A stretch of 64,000 nt of DNA from Streptomyces antimycoticus (GTDB lineage: Bacteria > Actinomycetota > Actinomycetes > Streptomycetales > Streptomycetaceae). The notes under the pieces were generated by a model, which saw nothing but the letters and a program-made list of their open reading frames with translations, had not been told where the DNA came from and made no database searches. Position 1 is the stretch's first letter; each line of letters opens with the position of its first letter. Location of the stretch: contig NZ_BJHV01000001.1 in assembly GCF_005405925.1 (NCBI RefSeq), positions 2,542,001 to 2,606,000 of the forward strand, given 5' to 3'. The position numbers and the translations under genes are program-made. Shown in pieces: positions 10,520 to 22,871 of this stretch.

Positions 10520-11485
10520 TCAGGCGTCGCCGGACGGGGCGTCCTGGCCGCCGGAAGCGCTCCGGCCGCCTCCTGAGGAGTCCGCGGCACCGGAGTCCTT
10601 CGCGGTGCCCCAGCCCACGTAGTCCTCGCCGTAGGCGCCCTTGGCGGGCCTGCGGCGGCGCATCGGGGGCTCCACACCGTCCGCGAGCCGGCGGGCGGTG
10701 AGCAGGAAGCCGGTGTGGCCGATCATGCGGTGGTCGGGCCGTACGGCCAGGCCCTCGACGTGCCAGGTGCGCACCATGGTTTCCCAGGCCGACGGCTCGT
10801 TGAAGGTGCCGTGCTCGCGGATGCACTCCACGGTGCGGGCGAGCTGGGTGGTGGTGGCGACGTACGCGCACAGGATGCCACCGGGGACGAGCGCCTTGGA
10901 CACCGGCTCCAGGCACTCCCAGGGGGCGAGCATGTCCAGGATCACGCGGTCGACCTCGGTGTCGCTGAGGTTGTCCTGGAGGTCGCCGACGGTGAGCCGC
11001 CAGGCGGGGTGCGGGGCGCCGAAGTAGCGCTCGACGTTCTGGGCGGCGATCTCGGCGAAGTCGGCCCGGCGCTCGTAGGAGTGCAGCATGCCCTGGTCGC
11101 CGATGGCCCGCAGCAGAAACATGGAGAGCGAGCCGGAGCCGACGCCCGCCTCGACGACACGTGCGCCGGGGAAGATATCGGCCATCGCCAGGATCTGCCC
11201 CGCGTCCTTGGGGTAGACCACGGCGGCACCGCGTGGCATGGACAGGACATAGTCGGGGAGCAGGGGGCGCAGCGCGAGATACGCGACGTTTCCCGTGGTA
11301 CGCACGACGGTTCCCTCAGGGGCACCGATCAGCTCGTCATGGGGGAAGGATCCCTTGTGGGTGTGGAAGTTCTTCCCGGCCTCGAGCGTGAAGGTGTAGT
11401 GGCGTCCCTTGGGGTCGGTGAGCTGGACCTGGTCCCCGACCTGGAAGGGCCCGCGACGGCGGGCGGCACCGGTCGGTTCGGACAT
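10520..11485 (-). CDS. trmI: tRNA (adenine-58-N1)-methyltransferase
   Basis: A class I SAM-dependent methyltransferase of 321 residues that makes m1A58 in the tRNA T loop. A small N-terminal beta domain (QLTDPKGRHYTFTLEAGKNF) precedes the Rossmann core. The SAM site is VVEAGVGSGSLS, with acidic YERRADF and the catalytic-region VILDMLAPWECL. The C terminus is a Gly/Ser-rich tail (last 30 residues) of no obvious function. The start is ATG 11485. The M50 protease gene ends 49 bp upstream on the same strand and the two may be co-transcribed. Confidence 0.92.
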   Translation of the reverse strand: MSEPTGAARRRGPFQVGDQVQLTDPKGRHYTFTLEAGKNFHTHKGSFPHDELIGAPEGTVVRTTGNVAYLALRPLLPDYVLSMPRGAAVVYPKDAGQILAMADIFPGARVVEAGVGSGSLSMFLLRAIGDQGMLHSYERRADFAEIAAQNVERYFGAPHPAWRLTVGDLQDNLSDTEVDRVILDMLAPWECLEPVSKALVPGGILCAYVATTTQLARTVECIREHGTFNEPSAWETMVRTWHVEGLAVRPDHRMIGHTGFLLTARRLADGVEPPMRRRRPAKGAYGEDYVGWGTAKDSGAADSSGGGRSASGGQDAPSGDA

Positions 11486-11534
11486 GTGAACAGCCTACCG
11501 GGCACTTCACCCTGCCCGGACCACACCGGGGGCC

Positions 11535-12785
11535 TCAGGAGGGGCCCGCGGGCGTCCTGGCCATGGCCGCCACGAAGGCACGCTCGACATCCGCCGTGGA
11601 GAGCACCCCGTAGATCTCGCCGCTCTCCTCCACCACCAGGTACTCGGTGGCGGGGGTGGCCCGCAGGGTGTCCAGCAGCTCCTCGCCGGTGAGCTCGGCG
11701 GAGACCCGCATACCGTCCTTGAGGTCCTGGGCGAGACCGCTGACCGCGACCCAGGGGCGGCGGTGCTCGGGGATGCCCACGATGGCGGCCTCGCGCACCA
11801 CGGCGGTCGGGGTGCCATGGCCGTCCACCACGACCAGGGCGCGGGCCCCCGCCTCGTTCGCCCGGCGCAGCGCCTCTGAGAGCGGGGTGTCGGCCGCCAC
11901 GGGGACGGCACGCCGGGTGAGCGTACGGGCGCGCAGGTCCGGCAGCCGCTCCCGCAGCCGGGCCATCCGCAGGCTGTTGCCCGCGCCGGTCCAGATGATC
12001 GCGGCGAGTATGGCGGCCAGCAGCGCGTCGGTGAGCGAGTCGACGCTGCCGAAGCTCTCGGGCTCCTCGCCGAGCCCGCCCGCCTGGGTGAGCAGCGGCA
12101 GTCCGACGAGCACCGCGACGGCGAGCGCGCGGCCGCTCCAGGCGGCGGCGACGGTGCCGGTCATGGGCCTGCCGCTGATCTTCCAGACCACCGCGCGCAG
12201 CATCCGCCCGCCATCCAGCGGCAGCCCGGGCAGCAGGTTGAACGCGGCCACGATCAGGTTGGAGATCATCAGCCCGGCGAGCAGCACCCCGGGCACCGTG
12301 CCGGGCTCCACGACCATCATGCCCAGGTAGAACACGCCCGAGAGGACCAGGGAGAGCAGCGGACCGACGAAGGCGAGCACGAACTCCCGGCCGGGGGTCT
12401 CGGTCTCCTTCTCGATCTCCGAGACACCGCCGAAGAACTGCAGCTGGATCCGGCGCACCGGCAGCTTGAAGCGGAGCGCGGCCACGGTGTGGGCGAGCTC
12501 GTGCACCAGCACCGAGGCGTAGAAGGCCACCGCGAAGAAGAGCGAGACCAGATAGCGGGCGGCGCCGAGCTCGGGCAGCACCCGGTCGAGCTGACCACCG
12601 AAGACCCAGGTGATGAGGGCGGCGACCAGGAACCAGCTGGGCGAGACATACACGGGCACGCCGAACGGGCGGCCCATGAGAATGCCGCCGCCCGCCTCGC
12701 GTGGGCGCGGCTGTTTGCCACCCTCGGGCTCGGTCGTGCGGTCCGATTCCCCGTTGTCGGACTGCCGCTGCCCGCTGTTGTCCAC
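11535..12785 (-). CDS. M50-family intramembrane metalloprotease with CBS domains
   Basis: A site-2-protease-like enzyme of 416 residues. The zinc motif HELAH sits in SVLVHELAHTVAAL, and the second metal motif in NLLPGLPLDGGRMLRAVVW, both in membrane segments. The C-terminal 130 residues form two CBS domains (VAADTPLSEALRRANEAGA and EYLVVEESGEIYGVLSTADV), which usually sense adenine nucleotides. I chose GTG 12785 after GAGGGGAC. It is divergent from the RecB-like nuclease gene (128 bp gap). Its substrate is unknown. Confidence 0.9.
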   Translation of the reverse strand: MDNSGQRQSDNGESDRTTEPEGGKQPRPREAGGGILMGRPFGVPVYVSPSWFLVAALITWVFGGQLDRVLPELGAARYLVSLFFAVAFYASVLVHELAHTVAALRFKLPVRRIQLQFFGGVSEIEKETETPGREFVLAFVGPLLSLVLSGVFYLGMMVVEPGTVPGVLLAGLMISNLIVAAFNLLPGLPLDGGRMLRAVVWKISGRPMTGTVAAAWSGRALAVAVLVGLPLLTQAGGLGEEPESFGSVDSLTDALLAAILAAIIWTGAGNSLRMARLRERLPDLRARTLTRRAVPVAADTPLSEALRRANEAGARALVVVDGHGTPTAVVREAAIVGIPEHRRPWVAVSGLAQDLKDGMRVSAELTGEELLDTLRATPATEYLVVEESGEIYGVLSTADVERAFVAAMARTPAGPS

Positions 12786-12913
12786 GGTGTCCCCTCGTCG
12801 GATGCTCGGTCGCACCCCTCTTTTGATACGGTCCCCACGATCATGCAGTGCGAGGGGCTCGGACGTCGATGGTATGCGTCCGGCTGTCAGTGGCGGGTCG
12901 TAGGGTCTTCGCC

Positions 12914-13813
12914 ATGGGAACCACCACGGGAACCACCACCGGGAAGGCCGAACCGTCGGACGGGCCGCCGAAGTCCCGCCCCGCCGCCTCGTTGTCACCG
13001 TCACGGGCGGCCGATTTCATGCGGTGCCCGCTGCTGTACCGCTTCCGAGTGATCGACAAATTGCCGGAGAAGCCCAGCGCGGCGGCCACCCGCGGCACGG
13101 TGGTCCACGCGGTGCTGGAGCGGCTCTTCGACGCCCCGGCCGCCGAGCGCACCTCGCCGCGGGCCCGGGCGATGGTGCCGGGCGAGTGGGATCGGCTGCT
13201 GGCGGCCAAGCCGGAGCTGGCCGAGCTGTTCCAGGAGGAGGACGGCGCCCCGGCGCCGGACCGGCTGGCCGAGTGGCTGACAGGGGCTCAGACGCTGGTG
13301 GACCAGTGGTTCTCGCTGGAGGATCCGACCCGTCTGGAGCCCGCGGAGCGGGAGCTGTTCGTGGAGACGGAGCTTGAGTCCGGGCTGCGGCTGCGCGGCA
13401 TCATCGACCGGATCGACATCGCTCCCACGGGTGATGTGCGGATCGTGGACTACAAGACGGGCAAGGCCCCCGCGCCGCAGTACGCGGGCGAGGCCCTGTT
13501 CCAGATGAAGTTCTACGCGCTGGTGCTGTGGCGGCTGCGCGGGGTGATCCCGCGGCGGCTGCAGCTGGTGTATCTGGGCAGCGGCGATGTGCTGACCTAC
13601 GACCCGGACGAGCGGGATCTGCTGGCGGTGGAGCGCAAGGTGCTGGCCCTGTGGGAGGCGATCCGGCTGGCCACGGAGACCGGTGCCTTTGTCCCCCGCC
13701 AGACCAGGCTGTGCGGCTGGTGCGACCACCAGGCCCACTGTCCGGAGTTCGGGGGTACGCCGCCGCCGTATCCCCTGGCGGTGGTGCCGCCCCAGAATCG
13801 AGGGTCCGCGTAG
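12914..13813 (+). CDS. RecB/AddB-family PD-(D/E)XK nuclease
   Basis: A free-standing RecB-like exonuclease of 299 residues. The nuclease signature is seen in LRLRGIIDRIDIAPTGDV and VDYKTGKAP (DxDxxK pattern). One cysteine near the N terminus (ADFMRCPLLYRF) and three near the C terminus (LCGWCDHQAHC) match the iron-sulfur staple of AddB-type nucleases. The start ATG 12914 begins a Thr/Gly-rich leader. The stop codon lies inside the first copy of a 51-bp-period tandem duplication. Confidence 0.88.
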   Translation: MGTTTGTTTGKAEPSDGPPKSRPAASLSPSRAADFMRCPLLYRFRVIDKLPEKPSAAATRGTVVHAVLERLFDAPAAERTSPRARAMVPGEWDRLLAAKPELAELFQEEDGAPAPDRLAEWLTGAQTLVDQWFSLEDPTRLEPAERELFVETELESGLRLRGIIDRIDIAPTGDVRIVDYKTGKAPAPQYAGEALFQMKFYALVLWRLRGVIPRRLQLVYLGSGDVLTYDPDERDLLAVERKVLALWEAIRLATETGAFVPRQTRLCGWCDHQAHCPEFGGTPPPYPLAVVPPQNRGSA

Positions 13814-13895
13814 CGCCCCCTGAGGGTGGCGGTGGGCGACGGGCAAGAAGGAGATGCCGCGTAGCGCCCCCTGAGGGTGGCGGTGGGCGACGGGC
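13806..13895. repeat. Tandem duplication over the nuclease stop codon
   Basis: Two identical 39-bp copies (13806-13844 and 13857-13895) are separated by 12 bp, a 51-bp period. The first copy contains the TAG stop of the RecB-like gene. The second lies in the leader of the response-regulator gene, 35 bp from its GTG. This is one of three short tandem repeats in the window that touch a stop codon. Confidence 0.85.
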
Positions 13896-13930
13896 GGGCA
13901 GAATGGACGCGGTCTAGTGAAGGAGTTCCC

Positions 13931-14602
13931 GTGGCGATCCGCGTCCTACTGGTCGATGACCAACCGCTGCTGCGCACCGGCTTCCGGATGATCCTCGAGG
14001 CGGAGCAGGATCTGGCGGTCGTCGGCGAGGCAGGGGACGGTCTGCAGGCCCTCGACCAGGTGCGGGCGTTGCAGCCCGATGTGGTCCTGATGGACATCCG
14101 GATGCCGCGGATGGACGGCGTGGAGGCGACCCGCCAGATCACCGGTCCGGGGCGGGACGGCCCGGCCAAGGTGCTGGTGCTGACCACCTTCGACCTGGAC
14201 GAGTACGTGGTGGAGGCGCTGCGCGCCGGGGCCAGCGGCTTTCTGCTGAAGGACGCGCCCGCGACCGAGCTGGTGCAGGCCATCCGCGTGGTGGCGGCGG
14301 GCGAGGCGATGCTGGCGCCCAGCATCACGCGCAGGCTGCTCGACAAGTACGCCGGTCACCTCCCGTCTGGTGAGGAGCCGGTGCCGGACACCCTGCACAC
14401 CCTCACCGAGCGCGAGGTCGAGGTGCTGAAGCTGGTGGCCCGGGGGCTGTCCAACGCGGAGATCGCCGCGGATCTGTTCGTCAGCGAGACCACGGTCAAG
14501 ACGCATGTGGGCCATGTGCTGACCAAGCTGGGGCTGCGCGACCGAGTGCAGGCCGCCGTCTACGCCTACGAGAGCGGTCTGGTCCGCCCCGGCGCGCAGT
14601 AG
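13931..14602 (+). CDS. LuxR/NarL-type response regulator, orphan
   Basis: A two-component response regulator of 223 residues. The receiver domain shows LLVDDQP, the phospho-acceptor Asp in DVVLMDIRMPRMDG, LTTFDLDEY and the Lys of FLLKDAP. The C terminus is a LuxR-type helix-turn-helix (TEREVEVLKLVARGLSNAEI, then SETTVKTHVGHVL). I chose GTG 13931, preceded by GAAGGAG. No histidine kinase gene lies next to it. The upstream RecB-like gene is on the same strand. Confidence 0.92.
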   Translation: MAIRVLLVDDQPLLRTGFRMILEAEQDLAVVGEAGDGLQALDQVRALQPDVVLMDIRMPRMDGVEATRQITGPGRDGPAKVLVLTTFDLDEYVVEALRAGASGFLLKDAPATELVQAIRVVAAGEAMLAPSITRRLLDKYAGHLPSGEEPVPDTLHTLTEREVEVLKLVARGLSNAEIAADLFVSETTVKTHVGHVLTKLGLRDRVQAAVYAYESGLVRPGAQ

Positions 14603-14619
14603 CCGCATCGCGGGACGGT

Positions 14620-14674
14620 GGCGGTACGGCGGGAGGCCCGGGGCCGCGTGCCCCGGGCCTCCCGCCGTACCGCC
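14620..14674. terminator. Strong bidirectional terminator hairpin
   Basis: A perfect 25-bp inverted repeat (14620-14644 with 14650-14674) has a five-base loop. It lies between the convergent response-regulator and binding-protein genes. Confidence 0.85.
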
Positions 14675-14693
14675 GTAAAGCCACGCGTCCCCG

Positions 14694-16289
14694 TCAGCTG
14701 TCGGACGACTTGCCGATCTCCCAGAAGCGGAAGACCGTCGAGGAGTCGAGGGTCCACTGCAGCCCGGAGATATCGTCCTGGGCCACCGCGTACTGCTTGC
14801 CCTGCCACAGCGGGAGCATCGGCACCTCGTCGGCGACGATGTCCTGGATCCGCTGGAAGTCGCCGACCGTGGCCTCGCGGCTGGGCTGCTCGGCGGTGGC
14901 CGGGATGAGCTGCGCGGACAGCCGCGGCGAGGTGTAGTGGTTGGCCAGGACGTTGCCGGCGCCGAAGAACGGGGCGACGAAGTTGTCCGGGTCCGGGTAG
15001 TCGGGCACCCAGCCCTTCACATAGACGCCGTACTTCCCGCCGGCGACGCCCTTCTCGTACGCGGCGACGTCCGCGCTCTTCACGTCGACGTCGAACAGCC
15101 CGCTGGCGTTGAGCTGTTGGGCGATCTGGCGCAGGCCCGGGACGGTGCCGGGGCCGTAGCGGATCGGGGTGCCCCACAGCGTCAGCTTGACCTTGCCGGA
15201 GATGCCCTCGTCCCGCAGCGCCTGCTTGGCCTTCTCGGGCTGGGGGCGGTCACCGTACTTGTCGTAGAAGGCGGTGTTGTGGCCGGTGATCCCGGCCGGG
15301 ACCACCGAGTACAGCGGCTCGGCGGTGCGCTTGTAGACGTCCCGCACCAGGGTGGAGCGGTCGATGAGGTACGCCATGGCCTTGCGCACGCCGAGCTTGC
15401 CCGCCACCGGGTCCTTCATGTTGAAGACCAGGTGCTGGACCTCGGCGCCGGTGCCGTCGACCACGTTCAGGCTCTTGCCGCCGCCGAGGCTCTGCGCCTG
15501 GAGGTCGGCAAGGTCGCGCATGGCCAGCCCGCGGTAGGCGAGGTCCACATCGCCCTTCTGCACGGCGGACTTCAGCCGCGCCTGCCCGCCGTGGAAGAAC
15601 TTCAGGTTCAGCCCGGAGTTCTTCGGCCGGGCGGGCCCCTGGTAGCCGTCGTTGACGGAGAAGTCGGCCTCGTCCTTGGTGAAGGAGTCCAGCTTGTAGA
15701 CGCCGGAGCCGACCGCCTTGTGGTCCGTGCGCAGCTTGTCGGCGGGGTATTCCCGGTGGTCGACGATGGACCCGGCGCCGGAGGCGATCTTCTGCGGGAA
15801 GGTCGCGTCGGAGCTCTTCAGATGGAAGACGACGGTCCGCTTGTCCGGGGTGTCGATGCTCCCGATGGAGCTGAGCATCAGCGCCGGACCGTTGGCGTCA
15901 TTGATCCGCTTGGTGCGCTCGAAGGAGAACTTGACGTCCTCGGAGGTGAGGCCGTGACCGTTGGAGAACTTCAGGTCGTTCTGCAGGGTGCAGGAGTAGA
16001 CCCGGCTGGCGTTGTCCTTGAAGGAGCACTTCTCAGCCGCCTCCGGCTGCGGTGTGGTGCTGCCCTTCGGGAAGCTCAGCAGGGACTGGAAGACGTTGTT
16101 GAACAGCAGCCAGGAGCCCGGGTCGTAGCCGGATGCCGGGTCGGTGGCGAGCACCTCGTCCGACATCCCCATGACCACGTGCCCGCCGCTGCCCGCCGCG
16201 TCCCCGTCCTCACTGCCGCATCCGGTGAGCAGGGCGGCGGCCAGTCCCGCGCCGAGGGGAGCTGCGAGCCACTGATCACGTTTCCTCAA
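14694..16289 (-). CDS. Peptide/solute-binding lipoprotein (SBP family 5), copy 1
   Basis: An extracellular binding lipoprotein of an oligopeptide-type ABC importer, 531 residues. The signal peptide carries a lipobox with Cys in AALLTGCGSED. Family 5 hallmarks include DLKFSNGHGLTSEDVKFSFE, VRKAMAYLIDRSTLVRDVYK and VPMLPLWQGKQYAV. The start is TTG 16289 after GAGGAAG. It follows a close paralogue (copy 2) by 51 bp on the same strand. No permease or ATPase gene is next to it, so it must use a transporter encoded elsewhere or act as a sensor. Confidence 0.9.
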   Translation of the reverse strand: MRKRDQWLAAPLGAGLAAALLTGCGSEDGDAAGSGGHVVMGMSDEVLATDPASGYDPGSWLLFNNVFQSLLSFPKGSTTPQPEAAEKCSFKDNASRVYSCTLQNDLKFSNGHGLTSEDVKFSFERTKRINDANGPALMLSSIGSIDTPDKRTVVFHLKSSDATFPQKIASGAGSIVDHREYPADKLRTDHKAVGSGVYKLDSFTKDEADFSVNDGYQGPARPKNSGLNLKFFHGGQARLKSAVQKGDVDLAYRGLAMRDLADLQAQSLGGGKSLNVVDGTGAEVQHLVFNMKDPVAGKLGVRKAMAYLIDRSTLVRDVYKRTAEPLYSVVPAGITGHNTAFYDKYGDRPQPEKAKQALRDEGISGKVKLTLWGTPIRYGPGTVPGLRQIAQQLNASGLFDVDVKSADVAAYEKGVAGGKYGVYVKGWVPDYPDPDNFVAPFFGAGNVLANHYTSPRLSAQLIPATAEQPSREATVGDFQRIQDIVADEVPMLPLWQGKQYAVAQDDISGLQWTLDSSTVFRFWEIGKSSDS

Positions 16290-16340
16290 CGGTCTTCCTC
16301 ACACCTTCGTCGTTTCGTGCCTGACCCCCGTGGGTCGTTC

Positions 16341-17939
16341 TCAGTCGCCCTTGCCGAGCTCCCACAGCTGCAGCATGGTCGAGGAGTCGAAGGCGTACTC
16401 GGCGCCGATGACGTTCTCGCGGGCGGCCACGTAGGTGTTGCCCTGCCACAGCGGGAGATAGGGCACGTCGCCGGCGACGGCGTTCTGGATCGACTGGAAG
16501 TCCTTGTCGGCGAGGCTGCGCTGGGCCTCCTGCCGGGTCTTGGGGATCAGCTCGTCCTGGATGGTGCTGTTGCGGTAGGGCGAGTTGAGGAAGTTGTCCG
16601 TGGTGAGGAACGGCGCGGTGTAGCTGTCGGGGTCCGGGAAGTCGGGCAGCCAGCCCATCCCGGAGGCGGAGAACTGGCGCTTGATGAGCGCGGGGCGGAA
16701 GTCCCGCCACGGGTAGCCCTTGATCGTGACGGAGAAGAGCCCGCTGGCGTTGAGCTGCTTCTTCAGCTCCTTGAACTCCCCGGCCGTCTCCGGACCGTAG
16801 TGGTCCGTGGTGTAGGTCAGCGTCAGCTTCACCGGGGTGCTGATACCGGCGTCGCGCAGCACGCTCTTGGCGGCCGCGGGGTCCGGGTCGCCGTACTCGT
16901 TGTGGAACGAGTTGATATGCGAGGAGATGCTGGTGGGGATCATCGAGTAGAGCGGCTCGGCGGTCCGTTTGTACACATCGCGCACCAGCGCCTGGCGGTC
17001 CACGAGATGGGCGATGGCCTGCCGGACCGCCTTGTTCTTGACCGCCGGGTCCGAGGTGTTGAAGACCAGATAGCGGATGCCCTGCCCGGAGGACTCGAAG
17101 AGCCGGACGCCCTTGATGTCGCCCTTGTTGAGCTTGTCGATCTGATCGGGCGAGAAGCCGCGGTGGACCACGTCGAGGTCGCCCTTGACCAGCGCCTTCT
17201 CCATGGTCGCGGCGGAGTCGTAGAAACGCATCTCCGCCTTGTCGGCCTTCAGCTCGACATCGCCCTTGTAGTTGCTGTTCTTGGTGAAGACGACCTTGAC
17301 CAGCCGGTTGTCGCGCACCTGGGTCTTCGCGGTGTACGGGCCCGAGCCCGTCATCTCGAACCCGTTGCGCAGCGCGTCGGGCTTGTAGACCTCGCTGTCC
17401 AGGATCGCGGCGGCCGGGGTGGTGAGCTTGGACGGGAAGGTCGCGTCCGGCTGCGAGAGGTGGATGACGATCTCGCGGTCGCTGGGGGTTTCGATCTTGT
17501 CCACGTTGGACAGCAGCGACTTGGTGCCGTTGGGGTCGTCGATGCGCAGCACGCGCTCGAGGGAGAACTTGACGTCCTCGGAGGTCAGGTCGTGACCGTT
17601 GGAGAACTTCAGACCGCTGCGCAGCGTGCAGCGGTACTGCTCGCTCTGCCGGTCCTGGAAGCCGCACTTCTCGGCGGCGTCGGGTATCGGCTCGGTTCCC
17701 GAGCGGGGCAGTCTCATCAGCGTCTGGAAGGCGTTGTGCAGCACGCTCCAGGAGGCGAAGTCGTAGGCCAGGGCCGGGTCCAGCGGAGCGGGCGCCTCCT
17801 TCGACGCCTCGATGCGGTCCGTGCTGCCCAGGACGATCGCCTTATCGTCCGAGCCCGAGCCGTCGGTACCACCGCACGCGGCGAGCGTGGAGATCAGGAG
17901 GCCGGCCACAGCCGGCAGCACCAGCGACTTGCGCGTCAT
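16341..17939 (-). CDS. Peptide/solute-binding lipoprotein (SBP family 5), copy 2
   Basis: A paralogue of the downstream gene, 532 residues, with lipobox LISTLAACGG. Shared stretches include LKFSNGHDLTSEDVKFSLER, YKRTAEPLYSMIPTSI, LNASGLFSV and VPYLPLWQGNTYVA, so the pair arose by tandem duplication. I chose ATG 17939, preceded by GGGAGAC; an upstream in-frame ATG at 17960 would bury the signal peptide. It is the first gene of the pair. Its promoter should lie in the 338-bp gap upstream, which holds two nested dyads at 18183-18222. Confidence 0.9.
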   Translation of the reverse strand: MTRKSLVLPAVAGLLISTLAACGGTDGSGSDDKAIVLGSTDRIEASKEAPAPLDPALAYDFASWSVLHNAFQTLMRLPRSGTEPIPDAAEKCGFQDRQSEQYRCTLRSGLKFSNGHDLTSEDVKFSLERVLRIDDPNGTKSLLSNVDKIETPSDREIVIHLSQPDATFPSKLTTPAAAILDSEVYKPDALRNGFEMTGSGPYTAKTQVRDNRLVKVVFTKNSNYKGDVELKADKAEMRFYDSAATMEKALVKGDLDVVHRGFSPDQIDKLNKGDIKGVRLFESSGQGIRYLVFNTSDPAVKNKAVRQAIAHLVDRQALVRDVYKRTAEPLYSMIPTSISSHINSFHNEYGDPDPAAAKSVLRDAGISTPVKLTLTYTTDHYGPETAGEFKELKKQLNASGLFSVTIKGYPWRDFRPALIKRQFSASGMGWLPDFPDPDSYTAPFLTTDNFLNSPYRNSTIQDELIPKTRQEAQRSLADKDFQSIQNAVAGDVPYLPLWQGNTYVAARENVIGAEYAFDSSTMLQLWELGKGD

Positions 17940-18182
17940 TGTCGGGAGTCTCCCTGCCATCGATCAACTACTCGCGACGAGATTAGTCCGCGGCGCCGAC
18001 CATGCTCAGACACAACGAAGTTGAGGCGATATCACGCCCCGATAACGAGCGGCCATTGACCGATATCCGGACGCTGCCACGATTCGTACGGCATGCCACC
18101 AATCCGGACACATGGGCTCACCCAAATCGCACCAGACAGGACGCGCGACAGACAACCATCCCATCCGCTCACCGCCTGGACA

Positions 18183-18222
18183 GTGATAAACATCACGTTC
18201 CATTGTCGCCAACGGAACGTGA
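18183..18222. promoter_or_regulatory. Nested dyad symmetries upstream of binding-protein pair
   Basis: GTGA-N6-TCAC (18183-18196) matches the core spacing of CRP/FNR-type sites. Its right half begins a second perfect 9-bp inverted repeat, TCACGTTCC (18193-18201) with GGAACGTGA (18214-18222), centres 21 bp apart. It sits about 245 bp before the copy-2 binding protein and about 55 bp past the HAD stop. The rest of the 17940-18277 gap is unusually A/T-rich and has no gene. The regulator is unknown. Confidence 0.5.
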
Positions 18223-18277
18223 AAAATGCGCCCGCGCTATTCAGTTTGCAATTTACAGAAATACGCTCGGTGCGCGT

Positions 18278-18979
18278 TCAGTGCATTGCAGTGACCAGAG
18301 TACGCAAAAATGAAAGATCGACTTCTTCGAGCGAGCCGACGACCGTACGCCCCGCGGCGGGCTCGATCGGCACCACGGACGGCACCGCGACCACCCGGCA
18401 CCCGGCCGCCTCGGCGGCCCGTACGCCCGTGTCGGTGTCCTCGATGACCACGCACCGCCCCGGCTCGGCGGCCAGTCCGGCCGCGGCGAACAGATACGGG
18501 TCCGGATGCGGCTTGGTCCGCCCGACCTCGTCGCCCGCGACCGTCAGGGCGAAGTGCTCGGGGCCGAGCGAGCGCAGGACCCGGTCCATCACCCGCCGGT
18601 GGGAGGCGGAGACCAGGGCGGTGGGGATGCCCTGCGCGGCCAGCTCGGTGAGCAGCCGGCGGGCGCCGGGCAGCATCGGCACACTGCCGTCGATCAGCTC
18701 GGTGAAGCGGCTGTTGAGCAGGCCGGTGAGCTCGGCGAGGGCGATCTCGGCGCCGGTGGCCTCGATCAGGAACTGGGCGCTGCGCGACATCGGGCCGCCG
18801 ACGACGACCTGGCGGTACTCCTCGGCGAGCGCATGACCGAGCTCGGCGAAGATGGCGACCTCCGCGTCCCACCAGATGCCCTCGGTGTCGACCAGGGTGC
18901 CGTCCATGTCGAGCAGAACGGCTTGCAGTGCCGAGCCTTCGGCCGTACGGGTATCGACGGCGGGGATGCTGCTGGTCAT
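18278..18979 (-). CDS. HAD-superfamily phosphatase
   Basis: A haloacid-dehalogenase-like hydrolase of 233 residues. Motif I is VLLDMDGTLVDTEG (nucleophile first Asp), motif II is TALVSASHR, and motif III/IV is GRTKPHPDPYLFAAAGL with VVIEDTDTGVRAAEAAG. This arrangement is typical of small-molecule phosphatases such as beta-phosphoglucomutase-like and sugar-phosphate phosphatases. I chose ATG 18979 after GGAGGTG. It lies 149 bp downstream of metH on the same strand, with a hairpin between them. Confidence 0.88.
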   Translation of the reverse strand: MTSSIPAVDTRTAEGSALQAVLLDMDGTLVDTEGIWWDAEVAIFAELGHALAEEYRQVVVGGPMSRSAQFLIEATGAEIALAELTGLLNSRFTELIDGSVPMLPGARRLLTELAAQGIPTALVSASHRRVMDRVLRSLGPEHFALTVAGDEVGRTKPHPDPYLFAAAGLAAEPGRCVVIEDTDTGVRAAEAAGCRVVAVPSVVPIEPAAGRTVVGSLEEVDLSFLRTLVTAMH

Positions 18980-19006
18980 CCAAACACCTCCGGATAAGGG
19001 GCACGA

Positions 19007-19045
19007 AGGCCGGCCCCCTTCCACTGACGGGAAGGCGACCGGCCT
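19007..19045 (-). terminator. Hairpin after metH
   Basis: A 16-bp stem with two mismatches (19007-19022 with 19030-19045) has a seven-base loop, located 84 bp past the metH stop. It is a probable terminator between metH and the HAD gene. Confidence 0.6.
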
Positions 19046-19128
19046 CTACCGGATCGACCAGTCTACGTCGCGTCGCGCCGACGCGCCTCGTGAGCACCGT
19101 AAGACGGTCACGAACCGCCGCTGCGGGA

Positions 19129-22635
<3,507 letters not shown>

Positions 22636-22835
22636 GGATGTGCTCCCTGGAGTGCGACGGCTGTCGGCTTTGCGCCCTCCCTGGGGACGGCGCACCACGC
22701 CAGGGTAGCTGCCAGTGGTCATTTCACGATGGTCGTTCCATCAGCCGGGATGGACGCGGGCGGCCGGCCCTCGGCGGGCCCTTGATCGTCGACAGATGGC
22801 CTTGCGGTACCGCGGGGTCGACATGGACCGATAGT

Positions 22836-22852
22836 GTTCAGCATTGTCGAAC
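22836..22852. promoter_or_regulatory. Putative GylR operator at gylR
   Basis: The 17-bp near-palindrome GTTCagCATTGtcGAAC lies 20 bp before the gylR start. Twelve consecutive bases, GCATTGTCGAAC, recur upstream of glpF. This fits autoregulation and operon control by an IclR-family protein. Confidence 0.6.
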
Positions 22853-22871
22853 CGCAGTCAGGAGGTTGGCG

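Noticed and set aside
14937..18059. A 1040-codon open frame on the + strand across both binding-protein genes
   Set aside because: It is antisense to two clear lipoproteins with signal peptides and is His/Val/Gly-rich shadow sequence caused by high GC codon bias.
22636..22871. Cobalamin riboswitch upstream of metH
   Set aside because: No B12-box-like or conserved paired elements could be recognised in the 236-bp gap.
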